Part shown: positions 55,925 through 64,000 of the stretch, one piece after another
How the letters are laid out: each line of letters opens with the position of its first letter
How positions within the stretch are numbered: the first letter of the stretch is position 1
Assembly: GCF_021462225.1 (NCBI RefSeq)
Contig: NC_061796.1
Span: 46,842,891 to 46,906,890 of the forward strand
Reading direction: 5' to 3'
DNA from: Girardinichthys multiradiatus
Lineage: Eukaryota > Chordata > Actinopteri > Cyprinodontiformes > Goodeidae
Length of the DNA: 64,000 bases
Notes under the pieces: generated by a model
What the model saw: the letters and a program-made list of their open reading frames with translations, nothing else
The model's database searches: none
What the model was told of the DNA's origin: nothing
Made by a program: the position numbers and the translations under genes

Positions 55925-55987
55925 TAGGACCCCGTCCAGGTTCTCCATAAAGTCCGTCACAAGCTCTCTGGCAGTAATGGGAGGCAT
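55925..55987 (-). pseudogene. Truncated PYD first-exon remnant
   Basis: The minus strand from ATG 55987 encodes MPPITARELVTDFMENLDG, the first helix of a PYD, then runs into unrelated sequence and a stop. The upstream flank (tgatccagaa..ctgatggtt..gagtctcaggtca) resembles the flank of the ASC-like gene at 38888-38960. This is a cut-off duplicate of promoter plus exon start. Confidence 0.6.
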
Positions 55988-57039
55988 AAAGCTGATAAAC
56001 AATGATCCAGAATGTCTCTGATGGTTGTGACAGACGCGAGTCTCAGGTCAGCTCTGATGCTCCTCTCTGTCAAAGTCTCGGCTGGAAAAAGATCTGAACA
56101 TCAGAGGAGGAGACTCAGCATTTTCAAGACGAAGCTTTCATCCCAGTTTTTAAAAAGTCACAAAACCGTTTTTTTTTAACTCATATATCATATAAAAGAT
56201 GCAAACAGAGACTTTAAGGAATCTGTTTATAAGCTAGGTCATAATCAAATAATGAACGCTAATATTATGTTTCAGAAACATCCATATTCATACGTTTTCA
56301 TACAGCAGGAAGCTGAGCTTCTTCATGCTATTTACCGGCTGGTTCTGTTCTACAGAATAAAAACGACCCAAAAGCTAAATGAAAGTCCGTCTTTTCTCAG
56401 TCCTGTCCTACACATCTAACCTACAACTGCGCACTCATCTGACGAACCTGAACCTCCACTGTAAAAGCAGACAATTTTCTGACACAGCTGGTTCTACTTG
56501 TAAAGCAGAAAGGAAGACGGATATTTATAACAAAATGCATATTTATTATTGCAGTTTAAAACTTCAGATATCATCTAACAGCTTCATTCATAAACTACTT
56601 CTACTGGTGTTGCTTTGCATGTTGATTAATTACACACATGTGTTCTGGTGTCACAGATTTCCCTGAGGAGAAACAGAACCATTCTGCTTCTTCATCCATA
56701 ATTTGCTCAGAGGGAGACGTTTTAAGCTCATTCTGAGAAAACAGCAGCCATGATCCTTCAACACTGAATTCATTTCAATGTGTGAGATGTTTTCAGGCCA
56801 CAGCAGGAGGCAATCAGGAGAAAAACAGCAGGTTAAAATGCAAACATCATGCATATAAAATATTTATTAATGCAGTATTAAATTTAATTAGAGTAATGAA
56901 CAACTGCTGCAAAAGACATCGTTAGAGACAAAATTCATCTATTTATCTGCAACAGTTCATAGGATAAAAACAATATGGTAAAAAATTATTTTGAATTTAA
57001 CAAAACAAAGAGTGAGTTGTTTCCATTTTGCAGCTGGAT
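55988..57039. other. No gene seen
   Basis: Unassigned. A 48-bp block at 56608-56656 recurs at 58240-58288. Confidence 0.4.
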
Positions 57040-57240
57040 CTTCTCAGATTTCAGAAAGACAATTTGAGGTGATCTGGATGTCTTCAGTTTCTGCTCCTGT
57101 CCAGCAGCTGCAAACAAAGATTGAATTTCTGTAGAAACCCCTCAGATTTAATGTCGACGTTACGTTGTGAACGAAACACAGTTCTGATTACTCACCTTAA
57201 AAAAACGAGCTGTTTGTCATCCTCCTCGCATCTCCTGGGC
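57040..57240 (-). other. Possible downstream exons of the PYD gene
   Basis: On the minus strand 57240-57196 is flanked by acceptor GTTTCACAG and donor AAG|GTGAG, and 57111 downward begins after acceptor TTTGTTTGCAG. Joined to the PYD exon at 58710 the first would add only a few residues before a stop. Confidence 0.3.
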
Positions 57241-58709
57241 TGTGAAACAGATCAGAAACTTTCATGTAAAAATCTGTTAAAATTTGTAAAATAATAAAAA
57301 AATTTCAAGGTTTGTTCCTCCAGCCTGAAAATCCTGCAGATATCATCTTCTTTCTGCAGCCTTGTTAAGAACTGGGCAGTTACTCAGTGATGACATATGC
57401 ATTTACTGGTTGCTATGGTGATTCCCTCTTTTTCTAGAGGACCAGACAAGCTCTATTTTCAACCACTCTGAAATAGACGGCCAAACATCTTTAATTTGGT
57501 CTCATCTGTGTAAAGGACCAGTAGTCCTGCTGGGCCTTTCTAAACCAAGCATGTTCAGTCATTTCCTTTTTGTCCTGTCATGACCTTTAACCTTCTAATA
57601 GAGGCCTGTAGAGTCTGAAACTCTTGGTTTTTTGGTCATTTCTCTGATCTTCACGCTCTGACTTTGGGTTGAATCAGTGGGGACTTCCACTCCTGGGAAG
57701 ACTGGTAGCCATCTGAGATGTTTTCCTCTTGGAAATAATCTTTCCCTCTGTAGAATGATAGACCAGAAAGTTTGGAGATGACCTTCTAACCCTTCCCAGA
57801 TTGATGGGCAACTTCCAGGACTTGCTGGGTCATTGCTGACGTGTTCCCACATTGGCATGGTGTCACCTGCATGTTCCAGAGCAGCAAACTATCCAAACTC
57901 ATGTGTTTATGGAGGTAATGTATGATAATGAAGAATAAATTATTTGTTGGAGGACATTAAACATCAACTCCTAGATGCCACTTTCCCTCTTATAGAAGCA
58001 TTGAGAGTCGACTGTTGTCCATTCACTGCTTCTGTATTTTGTTATTCTTTAATCTATAAATAATGACAGCTACATGGTGGCACACACTGGACCCTAAAAA
58101 CAGTAGGGAATTTCTACACGTGTCCTCATGCGAGTAGGTTCTCTCTGGGTACTCCAGCTTTCTCCCACAGTGCAAACTATGAATTTTGGGTTAATGGTGG
58201 AACTAAATTATGCTAAATTGTCAGTATGTTGCTGGTGTTGCTTTGTATGTTGATTAACTACACACATGTGTTCTGGTGTCACACTACGGAATAAGCGGTA
58301 GAAAATGACTGACTTTTTATTTGTTAAAAAAAAAGCTTAATTGACCCCATGTTTAAAGATTTCAATACTTTATAGTTATGGTAAAAACAGATAATATTTG
58401 TTATCCTCCGATATGTAAACCAGCAGAATTAAAGAAGGTGTATTTTCTTTTTACCATTACTAAACTCATTATGATGCAGTAACTGAATTTGGTCCTAGGG
58501 GGCGCTTCTGATCAGTAAAGTGAAACCAAAAGTAAAATGTTTTGTATAAATCTGATAAACTAGTTAAATACATTTTTTGTTTCTTGAAGGTAACGGATAA
58601 AAAAAAATCTGCAGTTTTCTTGTTTCCTTTAAGCTGTAAGCTGTTTTATTTCTGAACTCTTGTTGACCGCAGAGACAAACTTCTGTCTCCAGCAGCTACA
58701 GGGTCTCAC
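57241..58709. other. No gene seen; diverged SINE-type copy at 58070-58312
   Basis: A worn fourth copy of the SINE-type repeat is recognisable by 'ggtggcacacactgg', 'tctgggtactccagctttct' and 'taagcggtagaaaatgactg'. No linker or CARD exon for the PYD gene was found. Confidence 0.45.
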
Positions 58710-58962
58710 CAAGGGTCTCCGCCTCACTGTTGCAGCCAATTTCCCTCAGGATCTCCTCAGTGACTCCCACAGCCCCCTCCTCGGTGAAGGTGGACACCAG
58801 CACATCCACGATATCCAGGCGCTTCTTGCCCTCCACCCTGGAGCGTCTGACCCGCGGCTCCTGCCTGCGGTCCAACAGATGGTAGCAGAACTTCTCAAAG
58901 TTTTGATTGGACAGGTCCTCCAGGGTGTCAGCTAGAAGCAGCTTAATGCTCCTCCGAGGCAT
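58710..58962 (-). CDS. PYD exon of an ASC-like or PYD-only gene
   Basis: From ATG 58962: MPRRSIKLLLADTLEDL, then FEKFCYHLLDRRQEPRVRRS, LDIVDVLVSTFTEEGAVGVT and EEILREIGCNSEAETL, a complete six-helix death-fold PYD closest in wording to ASC PYDs (DRRQEPRV). The donor CTTG|GTGAGA ends the exon at 58710 in the same phase as in the intact ASC-like gene (one base over), and its length (253 nt) is close to that exon (247 nt). No linker or CARD exon is found downstream, so the product may be a PYD-only protein, which in mammals acts as an inflammasome decoy. That role is inference. Confidence 0.75.
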
Positions 58963-60780
58963 TGCTGCTGACAGAAACCAGAAATCAAACCAGAACCTCC
59001 CAGGAGCGCAGTGAGCTGCCGCAGACTGCAGGAAGACACCGAGGAGTCCGTCTGCAGGAGCTCTAATTGGAGGCGGGACCAACAGAACAATGGAGTGTTT
59101 TTATTTATTTATTAAACTTTATTGAAAACATCTGCAGATGTGTTAGGGTTCAATTTGTTGTGATGGACTGCTGACGTGTCCAGGGTGCACACCGCCTCTC
59201 GCCCATATCCTGCTGGAGATAATCACCAGCTGCTCCAGAAGAAGCGGGTACAGAAAACAGATGGATGGAAGTTTCAAAAGAAATATCTAGTAAGCTTAAT
59301 GCATTATCATTTGTGCAAAACTGTTCATGAATTTGTGATCACAATGAAAGTATTTTATGCCTATTAGAAAAAACTAAAATAACATGCTAAAATATACATT
59401 TCACATGATTTATATTCAAGCTGTATTTAAATGATAATGTACTTTTGGATCATTTCGTTTCTTTATTGTAGAACAACTTAATATTTTGTGTTGGGTTTTG
59501 ATGAAATTAAGTGAAAGGTGTTTGACATGTAATAATTTATGAGTTTGGTCTAATTACATCCGTTTTAAACTAAATGTTAAGTTTTTGACTAAAACGAACT
59601 GTAGGACCTATAGGGTTTACCACAGTTTTACCTCCCTACATTACTGCAACTAACAAGTTACTTTTTGAAAAGTAGTTTACATTCTTTTTCTCTTTTAGGG
59701 TTTTCTAAAACGAATCAAATCCATTCATCATCATCTAACTGTAAAAGTTTTAACACACAAACTGGTATTTCTCAAGGAACTTGAACAGATTAGCGTGGCA
59801 ATCATTGAACACCTTTTATTTACGGTTTAAGGCCATGAAACTGTGTAGCTGTTTGGTTGTTAACTACAAAATATTCAACAGATCATTTATAAAAAGCATT
59901 ACAGACTTCATTTTTTTCATCTGCTAACTGTTTTTATTTCAATCTTCTTGTAAGAAGTATTCCGATACCTGCTAATTTAATAACTCTGTTAGATCAGCAC
60001 TTTAATCCCCTCATTTATGCTTTTTACTTTACAAGGTAGTTATCTACAAGTGTTTGGGTAACACAAGTCACATCAGATTACCTTAAAAACTTTATTTTAA
60101 TAAGATTTAAATGATCTCTTTTGATGACGTTAACAGTTATAATAATTTCGTGAAATATCTTGAATTCTGTGTTTTTTAGTTTGTGTTTATTTTATTTCTG
60201 GGTAAAATATGTATTTGAAGTGAAGTCCAGTAAATATTCTGCATTATTCCAGAGAAGTTCATAAATAATAATAAAACACAATTTATGATTTGGCTCTCTA
60301 TTTCATCATCAATCCTAAACCTTCAGGCCGTTATCTTCTGGGCCAAGTCCTGGGAGCAGAAACCGGGTAGAAAGTGGCAGCTCAGCCCTCCAGTCAGAAA
60401 TGCTGAGAAGAAACCAGCAGGATATGTTTTTGACTGCCTTATTCTGAATTTGATAAATTTGGTAAATTCCTTGAATCTACTGCCTGTCAAGCACTGAGCA
60501 TGCTCCTCAGTCACTAAAACAAGCATATGTCTGAATGCATCCTTGTTGGGCATTAAAGTACCTTAAGTCAACATTTATGTCTCTCTGACTCCCAAAACTT
60601 TATATGTATTTTTTATTTAGCAAAGATTTTTCTTGCTTGTTTCGTTTTACATTAGGGGTGTTATAACTATTGCTCCTTTATCCTTAAAATATGTCTCTTT
60701 TATATATTTTTGACATACTTTAGAGTCTCAGCTCAGTCAAACTGCAGTTTGCTCTCCAGACAAAAACCAGAAACTGCTTC
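58963..60780. other. No gene seen; SINE-type tail at 59158-59262
   Basis: AT-rich. The fifth SINE-type copy is only the 3' tail ('gtccagggtgcacaccgcct..gaagcgggtacagaaaacag'). Confidence 0.5.
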
Positions 60781-62127
60781 TGGTGCCGCTAAAGTCTAGA
60801 CATGATCAAATTTCAACAAATTCATTTTCTCTGTGTCTTTTTCATCTATATGTGAGATGCTTGACAACCATCTCCTACGGCAGAGTCCTGTTTGGAAGCA
60901 GATACAATACAGGACATTGCAAAACTACACAAATGAACTTGGACGTGCTTTTCTCCTTAGAAATAAACTCTTCATCAGCAGGTCAGAGGTGTTGAGGGCT
61001 CTGGTGAAGGCAGATGATACAGACCCAGAAAGCATCTATCGCTGTCAGTGGACCTGGGCTGTGCTGGTGGTGGTGTTGATGAGGGGGCCCAGGACGGTAG
61101 CGAGGAAGACCTCTTCACTGTCACCCAGCTTCTGACCTTGGAGAAGAGCGTTGAAATCCAACCCGCTATTTTCCATCATTTTCTCTACCCAAGCGGTAAT
61201 TGGAACGGCAAAGCTATGCTAGAGGTAACATGATATCTTTGTGGTAAATTATCTTGACTTGCTTCATCAATGATTAAACCCAGGTCTGTGAGACATTCTA
61301 GCTGCAGAGATGGAAAACAAAACCTGAAATTTGTTTGAGCTTCAGTTATTAACCAAAGATCTGCAAAATGACGTGAATCACTTGACCTTTTTAAAAGGCA
61401 TTTTAATTGGTTTCCAATCTTTACTAACAAGCAACAAAGGGTCATTAGCGATGCTGGTAGAGAGTCACTGAGAACTTCTAATGGACGCCAACGTCAGCTA
61501 GCGCACCAGGAGGGACGTTAGTACAACGATGCCGACTGCGGGCATAATTACATTTTTTTACATCAAGATTTCCAGCCACTAAATAATCCTCTCTTCCACG
61601 TTGTTTGTCTTTTAAAACTATTGGAACATGAAATCCTAAGGATACTTTTAGTTGCATCAGTTTTGACCTTATAGGCAACAGAATTAATAAAGTCAAAAGA
61701 AAATCTTCTGCTAATAGAAAAGGAAATAAACAGAAGCAAAGCAGGTGGTTTAAAAATGTAGATGGTTCTTATTTTTTAGATACTTTTTGTCATAATTTGT
61801 CTGAAATCATTATTTACCCATCCATTATTTTTCTGTAGTTGGTGGAGCTTTTTGTTCTCCAGAAAATCAGCCATGTTATCTGACAGCACCCAACAGCTTA
61901 CAAGCCTCAGGGTTACGTCACGCGTCACCCTGCTTCTAAGGGTCCTGGCCTTTTGTTTCTGCAGTTGCCTGGCTGGGACACCATCAAAGGTGAAGAGGGA
62001 AACCACCATCCCCCAGTTAAAGTGACCAACCCCACCAAGTTCTCTATCATATTCCTGAGGCTGGAGCTGAGGTTCGTCCCACTATGCTGCATGAAGGCAT
62101 GCAGACATGCTTCCATGTGTTTATGTA
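60781..62127 (+). other. Two unassigned exon-like stretches
   Basis: 60833-61135 is open (LRNKLFISRSEVLRALVKAD), and 61965-62075 lies between acceptor TTTCTGCAG and a possible donor GAG|GTTCG and reads GEEGNHHPPVKVTNPTKFSI. Neither belongs to a family I recognise; they could be host exons or chance frames. Confidence 0.25.
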
Positions 62128-63149
62128 CACTGCTCAAAAAAACAAAGGGAACACTTAAACAACACAATATAACTCCAAGTAAATCAAATTTCTGTGAAAT
62201 CAAACTGTCCACTTAGGAAGCAACACTGATTGACAATCAATTTCACATCTTGTTGTTCAAATGGAAAAGACAACAGGGGGAAATCTTTGGTGATTATCAA
62301 GACACTCAATAAAGGAGTGGTTCTGCAGGTGGGGACCACAGACCACTTCTCAGTACCGATGATTTCTGGTTGATGTTTTGGTCACTTTTGAATGTTGGTG
62401 GTGCTTTCACACTCGTGGTAGCATGAGACGGACTCTACAACCCACACAAGTGGCTCAAGTAGTGCAGCTCATCCAGGATGGCACATCAATACCAGCTGTG
62501 GCAAGAAGGTTTGCTGTGTCTGTCAGCGTAGTGTCCAGAACCTGGAGGTGCTACCAGGTGACAGGCCAGTCCACCAGGAGATGTGGAGGAGGCCGTAGGA
62601 GGGCAACAACCCAGCAGCAGGACCGCTACCTCCGCCTTTGTGCAAGGAGGAACAGGAGGAGCACTGCCAGAGCCCTGCAAAATGACCTCCAGCAGGCCAC
62701 AAATGGGTGTTGTGCTCACAGCCCAACACCGTGCAGGACACTTGGCATTTGCCAGAGAACACCAGGATTGGTAAATTCACCACTGGCGCCCTGTGATCTT
62801 CACAGATGAAAGCAGGTTCACACTGAGAACATGTGACAGACGTGACAGAGTCTGGAGACACCGTGGAGAGTGATCTGCTGCCTGCAACATCCTTCAGCAA
62901 GACCGGTTTGGCAGTGGGTCTGTAATGGTGTGGGGTGGGGTGGCATTTCTTTCCATGTGCTCTCCAGTGGTAGCCTTACTGCCATTAGGTACCGAGATGA
63001 GATCCTCAGACCGCTTGTGAGACCATATGCTGGTGCGGTTGGCCCTGGGTTCCTCCTAATGCAGTACGATGCTAGACCTCATATTTCATTCATCCAGATC
63101 TAGGATGTGTTATTTGAGTGTTCCCTTTATTTTATTTTTTTCAGCAGTG
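62128..63149 (+). mobile_element. Tc1/mariner-like element B, internally deleted
   Basis: Ends CACTGCTCAAAAAAACAAAG (left, after TA 62126-62127) and the near complement TTTTTTTCAGCAGTG (right). Transposase from ATG 62422: [38 protein letters not shown], then shifted frames with [10 protein letters not shown] (first Asp) and GFLLMQYDARPH. There the family's DNARPH has become YDARPH, changing the second catalytic Asp position. Segments before AQHRAG and after ARPH are deleted; the DLNPIE region is absent. Non-functional. Confidence 0.82.
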
Positions 63150-63153
63150 CATA

Positions 63154-64000
63154 CAGTACAGACCAAATATTTGGACACACCTTCTCATTTAAAGAGTTTT
63201 CTTTATTTTCATGACTATGAATATTGTAGCTTCACACTGAAGGCATCAAAACTATGAATTAACACATGTGGAATTATATACTGAACAAAAAAGCGTGAAA
63301 CAACTGAAAATATGTCTTATATTCTAGGTTCTTCAAAGTAGCCACCTTTTGCTTTGATTACTGCTCCGCACACTCTTGGTATTCTGTTGATGAGCTTCAA
63401 GAGGTAGTCACCTGAAATGGTTTTCACTTCACAGGTGTGCCCTATCAGGTTTAATAAGTGGGATTTCAAGCCTTATAAATGGGGTTGGGACCATCAGTTG
63501 TATTGTGCAGGAGGTGGATACAGTACACAGCTGATAGTCCTACTGAATAGACTGTTAGAATTTGTATTATGGCAAGAAAAAAGCAGCTAAGTAAAGAAAA
63601 ACGAGTGGCCATCATTACTTAAGAAATGAAGGTCAGTCAGTCCGAACAATTGGGAAAACTTTGAAAGTGTCCCCAAGTGCAGTCGCAAAAACCATCAAGC
63701 GCTACAAAGAAACTGGCTCACATGAGGACCGCCCCAGGAAAGGAAGACCAAGAGTCACCTCTGCTGCGGACAATAAGTTCATCCGAGTCACCAGCCTCAG
63801 AAATCGCAGGTTAACAGCAGCTCAGATTAGAGAACAGGTCAATGCCACACAGTTCTAGCAGCAGACACATCTCTAGAACAACTGTTAAGAGGAGACTGTG
63901 TGAATCAGGCCTTCATGGTAAAATAGCTGCTAGGAAACCACTGCTGAGGACAGGCAACAAGCAGAAGAGACTTGTTTGGGCTAAAGAACACAAGGAATGG
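63154..64000 (+). mobile_element. Tc1 element C, cut by window end
   Basis: Starts CAGTACAGACCAAATATTTG after TA 63152-63153, two bases after element B. It has the full left arm and leader that element A lost. Transposase starts at ATG 63568 (MARKKQLSKEKRVAIIT) but a 1-base loss at about 63618 gives an immediate stop, and a 2-base loss near 63850 breaks it again. The helix-turn-helix (VSPSAVAKTIKRYKETGS) and GRPR hinge are readable in between. The catalytic domain continues past 64000. Confidence 0.88.

Noticed and set aside
1..64000. Bacterial or free viral contig
   Set aside because: Consensus introns, LINEs, SINE-type repeats and nested target-site duplications throughout show vertebrate nuclear DNA.

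Overview
This window looks like teleost fish nuclear DNA, probably from a percomorph and possibly a cyprinodontiform (the lineage is inference). The evidence is split host exons with GT/AG borders, an inflammasome-adaptor (ASC-like) gene family with PYD and CARD exons, Rex3 and Rex1/L2-like LINEs, Tc1 and hAT DNA transposons, BEL/Pao, gamma-type endogenous retroviruses with a CX6CC envelope, and a Polinton/Maverick. No bacterial gene organisation is present.

Layout. 1-570: L1 ORF1 remnant (-). 1230-2415: broken multi-exon C14orf93-like gene (+). 3505-5448: ASC-like gene (+) with two linker exons and a CARD exon but no PYD exon. 5690-7033: 5'-truncated Rex1/L2-like LINE (-). 7332-22876: a Tc1 element split by a 14.3-kb provirus (A, minus strand, 7536-21806), which is itself split by a second provirus (ERV1, minus strand, 9361-15607). 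22937-35182: an LTR-like element split by an 11.6-kb Polinton (23365-34966). 37074-38887: an apparently intact three-exon ASC-like gene (-). 39878-49318: a hAT transposon interrupted by provirus ERV2 (plus strand, 40503-48678), of the same family as ERV1 but inverted. 49621-50700: Rex3. 50700-53390: BEL/Pao pol. 54200-54380: L2-like scrap. 55410-55770: tRNA-like SINE-type repeat. 55925-55987 and 58710-58962: further PYD exons (-). 62128-63149 and 63154-64000: two more Tc1-like elements, the second cut by the window end.

The main object is the Polinton. It keeps 6-bp target-site duplications and terminal inverted repeats, and carries a retroviral-type integrase with a chromodomain tail, a penton-like minor capsid protein, a double-jelly-roll major capsid protein and a protein-primed DNA polymerase B. 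It also has two unrecognised left-end genes and, on the minus strand upstream of the polymerase, a gene that can be read only as seven small spliced exons. A deletion fuses the 3' parts of the capsid and polymerase genes tail to tail and removes the stretch where packaging ATPase and protease would be expected. Several frameshifts and stops show it is a dead copy.

The second theme is nested, partly non-autonomous retroviruses. ERV1 and ERV2 share exactly the same deletion inside integrase although they sit in different targets and opposite orientations, so the deleted form was probably mobilised in trans. The third theme is local duplication of ASC-like PYD/CARD genes among these repeats.
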